NCBI RefSeq assembly: GCF_002954445.1
Contig: NZ_MQWA01000001.1
Coordinates: 3,741,780-3,805,779 of the forward strand
Origin: Rubritalea profundi
Lineage (GTDB): Bacteria; Verrucomicrobiota; Verrucomicrobiia; Verrucomicrobiales; Akkermansiaceae
Direction: 5' to 3'
DNA: 64,000 nucleotides
The notes beneath the pieces were generated by a model. That model was not told where the DNA came from, did no database searches, and worked only from the letters and a program-made list of their open reading frames with translations. How positions within the stretch are numbered: the stretch's first letter is position 1; each line of letters begins with the position of its first letter. The translations under genes were made by a program, and so were the position numbers. Shown piece after piece: positions 55,501 through 63,973 of the stretch.

Positions 55501-58283
55501 GCGAGTACCCATGGGCCACCGAGGATGGACTTCGGATCAAACTCGTGAGCGAACAAAAGAACTACAAGCCAGGCGATACTGCCCGCATCCTAGTCATGAC
55601 ACCGATCGAGGGCACGGCACTGGTAACGGTGGAGCGCCAAGGAGTCATCGAAAGCTTCCGTAGAGAGCTCAAAGCTGACAAGCCAGTGCTAGAGTTCCCT
55701 ATCAGCAAGGACTTTGCACCAAACGCATTCGTCTCAGTCCTGATCATTCGCGGCTCAGATGTTAGTCCACGGAAATTTAAACAACCCGCGCTCAAGTTAG
55801 GCTTCTGTGAAATCAAAGTCACAGACCGCGGCAAAGAGCTCGCAGTAAGCATCGACAAATTGAGCTCCAGTGTGCTTCCCGGTCGGGAAATCACCCTCAC
55901 TGGCATGGTCAAAGACCATAACGGCAAACCCTGTAAGGATGCCGAAATCGTTCTTTTCGCTGAAGATGAAGGAACCCTCGCCGTGATGGGATTTACCACT
56001 CCTGACCCACTCAAGTTCTTCCACTCGCCACTCCGACTCTCGCTCAGAACTGGTGTATCACTCGGCTACATTATCGATGACAATCCAGACCACCGCTACA
56101 TGGGAAATAAAGGATTCACCATTGGCGGCGGCGGAGAGGTCCTAGCTGCGATGATGGATATGGATGCCATCAAGAATCGGGCAAACTTCGATCCCTGTGC
56201 CGCCTGGTTCCCGACGGTGAGCAGCAACTCTGAAGGTGCATTCTCAGCGACATTTAAAACCCCCGACACACTCACACGCTACCGCATCATCGCGGTCGCC
56301 CACCGCGCTGGGGACCAATTTGGCTCCAGTGAATCCTCGTTCATGGTCAACAAGGACATCATGTTAGAACCAAAGCCACCACGCTTTGCCCATGAAGGAG
56401 ATTCGTTAGAAACCAAAGTCCTCATAGAAAACACTAGCAACTACGCCGGATTGTGGGATGTCACACTCAAGACTGATAGCCTTTGCTCCATCCCCGAGGG
56501 AATAAACAACACACTAACAAAAACAGTTCAGCTGAAACCAAACAGCTCCGCCACATTGAGTTTCCCCGTCAGCTTCATCAACACTGGTGAAACGACTTGG
56601 ACATGGTCGGCAAGCCCGCGCACCATAGAAAACCAGCCACTCACCATCGCGCTTAAAAAACAACTCAGCGACGGCATAGAGAACACCTTCAACGTAGCCT
56701 ACCCAAGGCCACTGCTCCACCAGGCGGACTTTGCCCGACTCGAGGACAATACCCCAACAAACCTCGTGGCTAACATGACTCCTATGATCATGAATGGCCG
56801 AGGCCACATGGATTTAGAGTTCTCTAACTCACTGCTTCTCGAAGCCGGTGGCGCCTCTGACTACTTGCTCAAATATCCCTATGGATGCGTAGAGCAAACA
56901 ACCTCCAGCCTGATTCCATGGTTTGCTGTGCGTGATCTCAAAGGAATCGTTCCAGGCTTCTCTGAGAAGTCCGCTGGTCAAGTGGCTGAGGCCATTCAGA
57001 AAGGCGTCGATCGGCTCCTAAGCATGCAGACATCTGATGGCGGCCTCGCCTACTGGCCAGGCGGTGAGCGCTCCGAGGACTGGGCCAGCGTCTACGGCGG
57101 CATGGGCCTACTCCTAGCTCTAGAGCAAGGAGCCCATGCTCCAGAAGACTCTATAGAAGCTCTCTCTAGCTACCTCCAATCTATTGCTAGAAATCCAGTC
57201 AAGAATGGCAACTATCGTTCTTGGAGAAATGACACACGCGCTCGTGCACTCTATGTCCTCGCCCTTGCTGGAGCTGCCGATAAGGCGACACAGAATAAGC
57301 TCTACGACGAGCGCCACACCCTCAGCACCTCAGCCCGCAGCTTCCTCGCACTAGCCATCCATCACAGTGGCGGCAATGCCAAATTAGCCAACGAACTGAT
57401 CAGCAATGCTGGAACCTCCCCAGATAAAGGCCACTGGATGCGCTACCGTAGTGATATCCCAGTCCAGCTGCTCGCATGGTCCACCATCGCACCACGAGAT
57501 ATCCAGACTGAGAAAATGATGCAAAACTTACTCACCCAGAGAAACCCTCAGGGCCACTGGCGCACCACTTGGGTCAATGGTTGGGCGATGCACTCAATGG
57601 CTGCCTACGCCCGCTTCGTCGAGTCCGGCCGCCCTGATAGCAACATTACCCTGCAGACCAGCAGCGGCAAAAAAACCATCAAACTCACCAAAGACAAACC
57701 ACTCCAGCACCTCCGCTTACCGCTCGATGAGGCGCAAACTCTCATCGCGTCGTGTGAAGGCAAAGCCTACGCCCGCATCTTAGCTGCATCAAAACCTGAA
57801 GTCGCTCCATCTGGCCCAACATCTAACGATGGCATCACCATCACTCGTCGCTACGAGCGGATCAACGACAAAGGCGAAGCTAGCCCGCTGGACCAACCGC
57901 AAGTCGGAGATCTAATTCAAGTGACACTGACAGTAGGTATCCCGGCCAATGCCATGTACGTATCTATCGATGACCCATTGCCCAGCATCCTAGAATCGGT
58001 CAACGACGACTTCGCTTCGCAATCCAGCGTCCACAGCAAAAAGCTCAAACGCAACTACCGGATTTCACGCAGTGAGTTTAGAAATGAACGTAGTCTATTC
58101 TTCCTTAATCGTTCATGGGGAACGAAGAAGCAAGAAATCCAGTACCTCGCAAGAGTGACCGCAGCTGGAACCGTACACGCGCCGCCGGCAAAGGCGGAAT
58201 CGATGTACAATCCATCACAGTATGGACTCTCCGAAGCCCACACCTTCACAACGGTTAACAAAGCTGCCATGGCTGGCGAGTAG
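52581..58283 (+). CDS. Bacterial alpha-2-macroglobulin with thioester
   Basis: The 1900-residue protein has a type I signal peptide (MKTLLLATLLSAPIVWAQ; no lipobox cysteine seen, unlike E. coli YfhM). MG domains follow, including LYRPGATVRLKG (MG2-type, about residue 613). A Gly-rich bait-like segment (IGGGGEVLAAMM, about 1181) leads to AWFPTVSSNSEGAF and the A2M core (FKTPDTLTRYRIIAVAHRAG). The thioester motif is YPYGCVEQTTS with Cys1436, and the helical thioester domain follows (LLSMQTSDGGLAYWPGG). Bacterial macroglobulins trap proteases by cleavage-induced collapse and covalent capture. A plausible promoter (TTGCAG, 18 bases, TAATTT) lies at 52500-52529. pbpC follows after 13 bases. Confidence 0.92.
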   Translation: MKTLLLATLLSAPIVWAQPILNLSSTELLPETRYELIFEQSVVSKDQLNQPQANAYLKISPQLKGEIVWTQRNIAQFLPSEAPKLGTNYTFSTTRGINYENGKAIPTVKLKTTSSPDFKTTYHRRYSKKNNRMPYSYLRFNDDIKQSKVQTKFYYINKEGTATPAAVRQAEWADLESTYYIKPSWQQRFKNILNKRGGIDVESTTEWAKNKSISNGLIITPKYPLSIGEDWALVMKKNTPNASASDKTKADGNYHIWDIDPFDIDKIIPAVIADKARSIYVEFSTDLPEELDLELLKEVVHVHPIPKNLSFKRRYNDTLQITGDFQQRNDWKVTVDKEFEARNGLMLGTPLTKDIKFHYVPSGVAMASYDSAQLAKGDRSFKINTVNMREVRVQIKSLHNEQAIRATQGYRHYSGNGPNYNDIKDTAPLPFELISGTTVYDEVITLDNAVDTSRDIHLSWNKILPNKLRNATLFISVTGQPKARLDRKASLKRRVQSLVQLTDIGLAWKLNGAKAWVYAYSLETGKPLSGVELSMYGEDASKLHSATTDAQGLAVADCSKGDRHLMARTSDDQFSVTFDNSLSTVSMWRFPVDFTWNSSDDWQHKVMLFTDRNLYRPGATVRLKGIVREYNDNAIRKSGQTSMRLSIRDPRNKEIATSDLSISKAGGFDHSFTLPVGLVGQFTLRCALTGEGIEGDNAFSHRFQVQDFRRNAFELKPNLPAPANADKDVQFDIEAKYYQGTPVAEGTLHWYASSSKIGFYPEKFRDFQFGDHRDYDPYYWSHYFGYGDANRFRDTQQSNGTTTLTSEGTASITAAIPQIEFPAPQHISITGEVTDSRDQTLSCVRSTTYFPSDYFIGIQRSDALIRVGNQKKLNIVAVNTKGEYLDETQTIEIEIEREYYESVKILAKDGTTRTHNEKRSEKISTESFQLIAGKPSPYAFSPEKSGRYIFTLNGTDGQGHTTRTASRYYVYGSREYPWATEDGLRIKLVSEQKNYKPGDTARILVMTPIEGTALVTVERQGVIESFRRELKADKPVLEFPISKDFAPNAFVSVLIIRGSDVSPRKFKQPALKLGFCEIKVTDRGKELAVSIDKLSSSVLPGREITLTGMVKDHNGKPCKDAEIVLFAEDEGTLAVMGFTTPDPLKFFHSPLRLSLRTGVSLGYIIDDNPDHRYMGNKGFTIGGGGEVLAAMMDMDAIKNRANFDPCAAWFPTVSSNSEGAFSATFKTPDTLTRYRIIAVAHRAGDQFGSSESSFMVNKDIMLEPKPPRFAHEGDSLETKVLIENTSNYAGLWDVTLKTDSLCSIPEGINNTLTKTVQLKPNSSATLSFPVSFINTGETTWTWSASPRTIENQPLTIALKKQLSDGIENTFNVAYPRPLLHQADFARLEDNTPTNLVANMTPMIMNGRGHMDLEFSNSLLLEAGGASDYLLKYPYGCVEQTTSSLIPWFAVRDLKGIVPGFSEKSAGQVAEAIQKGVDRLLSMQTSDGGLAYWPGGERSEDWASVYGGMGLLLALEQGAHAPEDSIEALSSYLQSIARNPVKNGNYRSWRNDTRARALYVLALAGAADKATQNKLYDERHTLSTSARSFLALAIHHSGGNAKLANELISNAGTSPDKGHWMRYRSDIPVQLLAWSTIAPRDIQTEKMMQNLLTQRNPQGHWRTTWVNGWAMHSMAAYARFVESGRPDSNITLQTSSGKKTIKLTKDKPLQHLRLPLDEAQTLIASCEGKAYARILAASKPEVAPSGPTSNDGITITRRYERINDKGEASPLDQPQVGDLIQVTLTVGIPANAMYVSIDDPLPSILESVNDDFASQSSVHSKKLKRNYRISRSEFRNERSLFFLNRSWGTKKQEIQYLARVTAAGTVHAPPAKAESMYNPSQYGLSEAHTFTTVNKAAMAGE

Positions 58284-58296
58284 CACTCTAATATCC

Positions 58297-60600
58297 ATGA
58301 TTCTCCTTACCCAAGCATTCTTGGATAGAAACTCTCTAGCACGTTATCGTGTGGCGAGAATTTCTATCAGAATCATGGCTGTGCTCTCAGCACTCTGCCT
58401 CATGCTTTGGTATCTAGTTCCTTTAGCGTTCCCTCTCAATGAAGATGCTCTCGCAGGCCCTCCACCCTCAGTACTCATCCTCGATAACCAAGGGAACCCG
58501 CTCCACCATCAAGCTCGCAAGGACTACTACCTCAGCGAGTCGACTCCACTCGATGGCATCCCTCAATCGCTGATAGATGCCACATTAGCAGCCGAAGATA
58601 AACGTTTTCACGACCACGGAGGTGTGGATATTCTCGCTAACTTACGCGCTATAAAAGACTCAATAGAAGCTGAGAGGTTAGTAAGTGGAGCATCAACCGT
58701 GACCCAGCAAACCATCAAACTCACCACCGGTTCCCCCGCCAGAACCTTTAAAACAAAAATCATAGAAGCTCTCAGCGCTCGTCATTTAGAAATCAGCTAC
58801 ACCAAGCAAGAAATTCTTGCCTGCTACCTTAACCACCTCGACTACGGCAATCTCACTCAAGGGCCACGACAGGCATCACTGCACTATTTCGGCAAAGAAC
58901 TCAGCGAGCTCTCACTCGCTCAAACAGCTCTGCTCGCAGGCCTACCACAGGCTCCCTCACGCCACAACCCCAGAAGGAATCCGAATAATGCGAAGAAGCG
59001 GCGCGACTGGGTGTTAGAACGAATGCAGATCACTTGCGACTACCCGAGCACCCAAATCCAGCGCGCGATCAACGAGCCAATCCAACTCATACCCAGGAGA
59101 TCACACCAACTGCAAACTCAACTAGCCCAACTTGCAGTCGCCCACCGCACACCGGGTTCACGCACCATTCGCACCAGCATCGACAGCAAGCTTCAAGCCA
59201 CTGTAGAACGCACCCTAGCTGAAGAAGTGGCCAAGCTCCATCACCAGCATGTCAACAATGGCGCGGTCGTGGTCATCGACAACCACACGCGGCAGGTCTC
59301 AGCTCTCGTCGGTACCGCTGATTTTTCTGCTGAGAGTGGCCAGATCAATGCAGCGCTCACTCCACGTTCTCCGGGATCGGTGCTCAAGCCCTTCACCTAC
59401 CTGTTAGCAATTGAAAAACTACACTACTCCCCGGCCACCATTCTAGCCGATGTTCCCACTCAGTATGCTGGAATCCGAGGCCCAGAGGCTTTTGTCAACT
59501 ACGACCGCAAACACCGTGGTCCCGTTAGCCTCCATTCAGCACTTGGAAACTCACTCAATGTGCCCGCAGTGCGAACTCTAAATGCCCTAGGCGGCCCACG
59601 TGCACTCCACAGCTTCCTCCAACAGTTAGGCTTCAGCACCCTCACAGAAAAACCTAGCCACTACGGGCTCGGACTGACACTCGGCAGCGGTCCAGTCACC
59701 TTGATCGATGTGACCAACGGCTTTGCGAGCATAGCCTGCCAAGGAAGCCACACCGACTACATCCTTTTCCCTGATGACCAAACCACCATGCCCAAACGCG
59801 TCTGCTCAGCTGAATCAGCTTACCTCATAGCCAGCATCCTCACCGACAACCTCGCTCGATCAGCCACTTTTGGAAATAATTCCCAGCTCAGACTCCCCTT
59901 TCCCTGCGCTGTGAAGACTGGTACTTCATCTGACTTTCGGGACAATTTCTGCGTCGGATTCACCACTGATTTCACAGTTGGCGTCTGGGTGGGGAATCTA
60001 TCTAACCAACCTATGAAAGGCACCTCAGGAGTCACTGGAGCTGGCCCAGTTTTCCACCAAGTCATGCTGGATCTGCATAAAAACCGACCAGCCCATTGGC
60101 TGAAGAAACCCGCCAATGTGCTAGCTATCCAAATAGACCCACACACAGGCAAGCGGCTTGCTCCATCCCATCCACGCTTCCCTCTAAGCATCCACACCTT
60201 CACCAACAAAGACCGCATTCCTAAATGGGCAAACCACCTAGACTATTCTCAGAATGGCCAAGTCTACCTCAATGATCGCTTCACCCATTGGTTAAGTGAA
60301 ACTCCACAGCCTCCCTTCATTGCAGATCAAACGCGCCAGCATGACGTACCACTAAGAGTCCTCTCACCAGCCCGCGATGCCACCTACCTCTTAGACCCCG
60401 ACCTACCAGACAGAGGTGCCTATCTATCACTCATTTCTAACGACCCGGAATCTACCGAATGGTCCAGTACTAGTCTAGAAATCATAGACCACCACAAGTC
60501 CCCCACCCTCATCCTCACCGAAGGAGACCACCAAGTCACCGCCCACCACCGAGCCACTGGAAAATCCAGCACCATCCGATTCTCAGTTAGAGAACTCTAA
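58297..60600 (+). CDS. pbpC: Penicillin-binding protein 1C
   Basis: PBP1C is a bifunctional inner-membrane enzyme that polymerises and cross-links peptidoglycan. The 767-residue protein has a TM helix (about 22-45). The glycosyltransferase domain carries the catalytic Glu100 in LAAEDKRFHDHGGVD and the GASTVTQQTIKL and LARHLEI-like SARHLEISY regions. The transpeptidase domain has SPGSVLKPFTY (Ser361), SLN in GNSLNVPAV and KTGTS (Lys540). The C-terminal 90 residues match the extra BiPBP-type beta domain. I start at the ATG at 58297, after the macroglobulin stop at 58283; an earlier in-frame ATG overlaps that gene. The macroglobulin-pbpC pair is conserved in many bacteria. Confidence 0.94.
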   Translation: MILLTQAFLDRNSLARYRVARISIRIMAVLSALCLMLWYLVPLAFPLNEDALAGPPPSVLILDNQGNPLHHQARKDYYLSESTPLDGIPQSLIDATLAAEDKRFHDHGGVDILANLRAIKDSIEAERLVSGASTVTQQTIKLTTGSPARTFKTKIIEALSARHLEISYTKQEILACYLNHLDYGNLTQGPRQASLHYFGKELSELSLAQTALLAGLPQAPSRHNPRRNPNNAKKRRDWVLERMQITCDYPSTQIQRAINEPIQLIPRRSHQLQTQLAQLAVAHRTPGSRTIRTSIDSKLQATVERTLAEEVAKLHHQHVNNGAVVVIDNHTRQVSALVGTADFSAESGQINAALTPRSPGSVLKPFTYLLAIEKLHYSPATILADVPTQYAGIRGPEAFVNYDRKHRGPVSLHSALGNSLNVPAVRTLNALGGPRALHSFLQQLGFSTLTEKPSHYGLGLTLGSGPVTLIDVTNGFASIACQGSHTDYILFPDDQTTMPKRVCSAESAYLIASILTDNLARSATFGNNSQLRLPFPCAVKTGTSSDFRDNFCVGFTTDFTVGVWVGNLSNQPMKGTSGVTGAGPVFHQVMLDLHKNRPAHWLKKPANVLAIQIDPHTGKRLAPSHPRFPLSIHTFTNKDRIPKWANHLDYSQNGQVYLNDRFTHWLSETPQPPFIADQTRQHDVPLRVLSPARDATYLLDPDLPDRGAYLSLISNDPESTEWSSTSLEIIDHHKSPTLILTEGDHQVTAHHRATGKSSTIRFSVREL

Positions 60601-60615
60601 TAAAGGATCTCTGAA

Positions 60616-60740
60616 CTGCGCGTGGCTCGACACCGCTCCGAGACTGGGGCAGCTTGACGACCGCGGCGAGGCTTCATCGTCCATGCCAAGCACGATGAAG
60701 TATCTTTACCACGAATTTCACCAATCGCACGAATGAAGTG
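60616..60740. repeat. Direct repeat, left copy, flanking the UPF0158 gene
   Basis: This 125-base segment starts ctgcgcgtgg and contains the element cttgacgac, then a gcttcatcgt motif and a tail reading MPSTMKYLYHEFHQSHE if translated. A second copy is at 61315-61482. They align over the first 85 bases with roughly 80-85% identity; the left copy then lacks about 40 bases before the shared tctttacc-cgaatttcac tail. It lies 16 bases after the pbpC stop. It has no long open frame and looks like a dispersed intergenic element. Confidence 0.7.
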
Positions 60741-60880
60741 GCTTGGATTTTCTGCGAAATGTCAGAGGATGTTGACTTTATTTTGGCTTCAGCCTTCGAC
60801 TTGGCTAGTCGACGGAGAGAGCATTTTTTTGCAAGAGACTCTCGACTCACCCTTGGCAAGTATGCTAAGAATTTAAAATC

Positions 60881-61300
60881 ATGCTAAAATTATGTGATAT
60901 AGAAGAATCCTACGCGTACGTACATTTCGGTGATGAATACTCGAATACAGCTTATATCTCCAAGCTAACAGGAAAGACCTACTGGCACAGTGAGTTTGGG
61001 GACAATGAAGAAGAACTTCCTGAAAACATCGATGAAAATGATGAGTATGCCGTCATCCCCAGCAAGAGAGATCTCGATCTAGGTCAGACGCTTGTCTTTC
61101 GCTTTATGAGAAAAGTGGCTCCAGACCAGGAAGGCCAAGTGAGTAATTACTTTAGTAAGCGTGGCGCATACGCTCGATTTAGGGATTTTCTCGAACGTAA
61201 TAATTTACTTCAAAAATGGTACGACTTTGAAGATGAACAGACGAAATCGGCGCTAATAGCTTGGTGCGAAAGCAATGGAATCAAGCTAGTAGCTGACTGA
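60881..61300 (+). CDS. UPF0158 family protein
   Basis: The 139-residue acidic protein has the pattern of the uncharacterised UPF0158 family. It has an N-terminal AYVHFGDEYSNTAYISKLTG, then ENDEYAVIPSKRDLDLGQTL and a helical C-terminus (GAYARFRDFLERNNLLQKWY, then FEDEQTKSALIAWCESNGI). No function is known for the family. It stands alone between two direct repeats, with no gene of the same strand close by, which makes acquisition as a small cassette plausible. It is predicted to be cytoplasmic. Confidence 0.8.
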   Translation: MLKLCDIEESYAYVHFGDEYSNTAYISKLTGKTYWHSEFGDNEEELPENIDENDEYAVIPSKRDLDLGQTLVFRFMRKVAPDQEGQVSNYFSKRGAYARFRDFLERNNLLQKWYDFEDEQTKSALIAWCESNGIKLVAD

Positions 61301-61314
61301 TAAACACCTATGGG

Positions 61315-61482
61315 CTGCGCGTGGATCGACACCGATCTGAGGTAGGGTCGGCTTGACGACTGCGGCGGGGCTTCATCGTCGATGCCAAAAAGGATGAAGC
61401 TATTTCTACCGCGAAATGTAGCAAAGGCTGGGACAATGAAACATCTTTACCTCGAATTTCACAAATCACGAAATGAAGAGTG
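61315..61482. repeat. Direct repeat, right copy, flanking the UPF0158 gene
   Basis: This is the longer copy of the 60616 element, in the same orientation. It begins 15 bases after the UPF0158 stop codon. Inside lies a near-palindrome (gcttcatcgtc, a short loop, gatgaagc) that could form a hairpin. It retains about 40 bases missing from the left copy. About 20 bases on, the sequence tgcgcttttgtttttagcaa (61501-61520) matches a segment after leuB. The remaining bases to 61551 hold no gene. Confidence 0.65.
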
Positions 61483-61551
61483 CTGAGAAGCGTTCGTTAG
61501 TGCGCTTTTGTTTTTAGCAAACATACGTAATAAAAACCCAATCTCCCGATT

Positions 61552-62472
61552 TTATTCCGTCTTAGTTGATCCTAATCTCTCCACACCTAACATGACTGCG
61601 GCCCCTATAAAAATGATTAAGACAGCGATGGCTAGTTGAGCGTCGATTTGGGGTATATGGTTTGTGTAGCTGAGAATCTTTACTTCGCTATTTTTGATTA
61701 TTGTTTCTCCAGGGATCTTCCATGGCCAAATGATGACCAGTGAGCCAGCGACGAAGCCAGTGATGACTGACACAGCTATGTCGTGAAACCTCTTGAAGAG
61801 CCAGCTAAGGAAGTGAGAGAGTGCTATAAGACCGACGACAGCCCCCACTCCGACCGGAAGTAATATTGGGAGTGATTCTGCTAAATTCCCCTCACTTACC
61901 TTGTTGACGGAGGCAATCATGATGAGTTGGTAATTCCCCATCAAAAGAAGAACAAAGGATCCTGAGACTCCTGGAATAATCATGCTGCACATCGCAACAA
62001 CACCGCAAAGCATGAGATACAAGAGGTTGGTGTTCTCACTGGCTGAAGGAGTGAATGCCAAGCAGAGCGCTATCGCTAGACCGGCAGCTAATGCAACAAA
62101 CCGAGAGAGCGACCACTTCTTCACCATTTTTCCTACGGATGGGATGGATGCTACGATGAGGCCAAAAAACAAAGCTGCGACATAGATCGGGTATTTCTCG
62201 AAGCCAACTTCTAACACCTTCGCCAAAGTGAGCACACTGGTTAGTACTCCGACTCCAAGAGCTGCAAGAAACCAGAAGTCCACGTGCGCAATGAATTCCT
62301 TAACTTTGAATGAACCGAGTAACTTGATCGCTTTAAAATCAAACGATTTCAATGCGTTGATAAGTCTCTCGTAGATGCCAGTGATGAAGGCAACTGTGCC
62401 GCCTGAGACTCCAGGGACAACATTGGCTGCGCCCATGGCAAAGCCTTTTAAAAATACTCCGAATAAGTTCAT
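61552..62472 (-). CDS. DUF368 membrane protein, undecaprenyl-phosphate translocase (PopT) family
   Basis: Members of the DUF368 family are reported to flip the lipid carrier undecaprenyl phosphate back across the membrane for reuse in envelope synthesis. The 306-residue protein shows the family opening FLKGFAMGAANVVPGVSGGT and the internal repeat MIIPGVSGSFVLLLMGNYQ. About eight TM segments are present. The two P-G-V-S-G repeats form the transport core. It is a single minus-strand gene whose promoter lies within the 76 bases before the sucB stop. It converges with the UPF0158 region. Its function fits the neighbouring envelope genes. Confidence 0.88.
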   Translation of the reverse strand: MNLFGVFLKGFAMGAANVVPGVSGGTVAFITGIYERLINALKSFDFKAIKLLGSFKVKEFIAHVDFWFLAALGVGVLTSVLTLAKVLEVGFEKYPIYVAALFFGLIVASIPSVGKMVKKWSLSRFVALAAGLAIALCLAFTPSASENTNLLYLMLCGVVAMCSMIIPGVSGSFVLLLMGNYQLIMIASVNKVSEGNLAESLPILLPVGVGAVVGLIALSHFLSWLFKRFHDIAVSVITGFVAGSLVIIWPWKIPGETIIKNSEVKILSYTNHIPQIDAQLAIAVLIIFIGAAVMLGVERLGSTKTE

Positions 62473-62486
62473 AACGTGGGGATTGC

Positions 62487-62523
62487 ATAAAAACAGCGCA
62501 GCTCATTTCGAGTCTGCGCTGTG
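62487..62523 (-). terminator. Intrinsic terminator of sucB
   Basis: On the minus strand ACAGCGCAG and CTGCGCTGT form a perfect 9-bp stem with a 12-base loop, followed by five T residues. It lies 26 bases after the sucB stop codon and would separate sucB from the DUF368 gene. Confidence 0.85.
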
Positions 62524-62548
62524 GTAAATTTCAAGGTAAAATGTTGGA

Positions 62549-63973
62549 TTACATTTCGAGCATCATGCGAGTCGGATTCTCAAGGCATTCTTTGATGCGG
62601 ATGAGGAATGTTACTGCTTCTTTGCCGTCTACAAGGCGGTGATCGTAGCTGAGTGCTAGATACATCATCGGACGAATCTCAACCTGACCATTCACAGCAA
62701 CTGGGCGTTGCTGAATAGTGTGCATCCCAAGGATGCCAGATTGTGGTGAGTTGAGGATCGGTGTGGAAAGAAGTGAACCGTAGACGCCGCCATTGGAGAT
62801 AGTGAAGCTGCCACCCTGAAGGTCGGACATTTCAATTTTCCCTTCACGTGCCTTCGTAGCGTAATTGAGAATGTCCTTCTCAATAGTGGCGAAGCCTTTC
62901 TTGTCGCAATCGCGGAGAACTGGAACAACGAGACCTTTATCCGTTCCAATTGCGCAGCCGATATCGATGAAGTTGTTCTGGATGACGTCCGTGCCTTCGA
63001 TGCGACCATTGATGCTAGGCACATCCTTGAGTGCTTGAGAAACTGCTTTCACAAAGATGGACATGAAGCCGAGTTTGCAGCCGTGCTTCTTGACGAAGTC
63101 TTCCTGAACCTCTTTGCGGAGCTTCATAATGGCAGACATATCCACTTCATTGAAAGTAGTAAGAATAGCAGCACTTTGCTGAGCGTTAACGAGATGTGTT
63201 GCAATCTTGCGACGCAACATGGACATCTTCTTGCGCGTTGTGCGACCTTCTGTCACTGCAGCGCCAGCCTTCTCACCTGAACCAGCAGGTGCAGAGAGTG
63301 ATGGCTTTATCGCAGGAGTTGCGACTGCTTTAGCTGGTGCGGCGACTGATACAGGGGCTGCTGCCTTAGCGACAGGTGCAGGTGTTGCGACTACGGCAGC
63401 GGGTGCTGCGGCTCCAACTGTGATCTTAGCGATCAATGTGCCGATACCGACTTCTTCACCTTCTGGGGTGATGATTTCGATAGCGCCAGAAACCTCAGCT
63501 TCGAGCTCAGTGGAAACTTTATCAGTCTCGAGAGTTACTAGCACATCACCTTTAGTGACGACATCACCAGTGGATACTTGCCAGTTGGCAACATTCGCGG
63601 ATGTGACTGACTCACCTGCCGCAGGCACGAGCACTTCTACTACTTCACCGCCAGTGGATACTGGTGCGGCAGCGGCAGGAGCAGCAACTTCAGCCACAGG
63701 AGCTGGTGTTACTGGAGCGGCAGCAGGAGTAGATGCGCCAGCGGTATCGATCTTAGCTACCACTGTTCCGATGGCTACTTCTTCACCTTCAGGGATGAGA
63801 ATTTGAATAGTACCGGATTGCTCAGACTCGAGCTCAGATGAAACCTTATCGGTCTCGATGGTCAGGAGAATGTCGCCTTTTGAGACGCTCGCACCGTCGG
63901 CAACGTGCCACTGGGCGACGTTTGCTGACGTGACTGACTCACCTGCATTTGGGATAATTACTTCGAATGACAT
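62549..63973 (-). CDS. sucB: Dihydrolipoyllysine succinyltransferase (2-oxoglutarate dehydrogenase E2)
   Basis: E2 transfers the succinyl group to CoA in the TCA cycle. The 474-residue protein has two lipoyl domains (about 2-75, Lys43 in [10 protein letters not shown]; about 110-185, Lys151 in [10 protein letters not shown]). A long Ala/Pro linker (187-245) and the catalytic domain (246-474) with [12 protein letters not shown] (His445, Asp449) follow. The [18 protein letters not shown] start of the core and [17 protein letters not shown] are typical of OdhB/SucB. The linker reads [14 protein letters not shown] and I see no peripheral subunit-binding domain for E3, normally found here. The start lies 27 bases from the window edge, so sucA may be just outside. 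Confidence 0.92.
   Translation of the reverse strand: MSFEVIIPNAGESVTSANVAQWHVADGASVSKGDILLTIETDKVSSELESEQSGTIQILIPEGEEVAIGTVVAKIDTAGASTPAAAPVTPAPVAEVAAPAAAAPVSTGGEVVEVLVPAAGESVTSANVANWQVSTGDVVTKGDVLVTLETDKVSTELEAEVSGAIEIITPEGEEVGIGTLIAKITVGAAAPAAVVATPAPVAKAAAPVSVAAPAKAVATPAIKPSLSAPAGSGEKAGAAVTEGRTTRKKMSMLRRKIATHLVNAQQSAAILTTFNEVDMSAIMKLRKEVQEDFVKKHGCKLGFMSIFVKAVSQALKDVPSINGRIEGTDVIQNNFIDIGCAIGTDKGLVVPVLRDCDKKGFATIEKDILNYATKAREGKIEMSDLQGGSFTISNGGVYGSLLSTPILNSPQSGILGMHTIQQRPVAVNGQVEIRPMMYLALSYDHRLVDGKEAVTFLIRIKECLENPTRMMLEM

Noticed and set aside
63207-63806. Long Ala/Thr/Ser-rich plus-strand frame
   Set aside because: Antisense shadow of the Ala/Pro linkers in sucB; no start context or recognisable domain.
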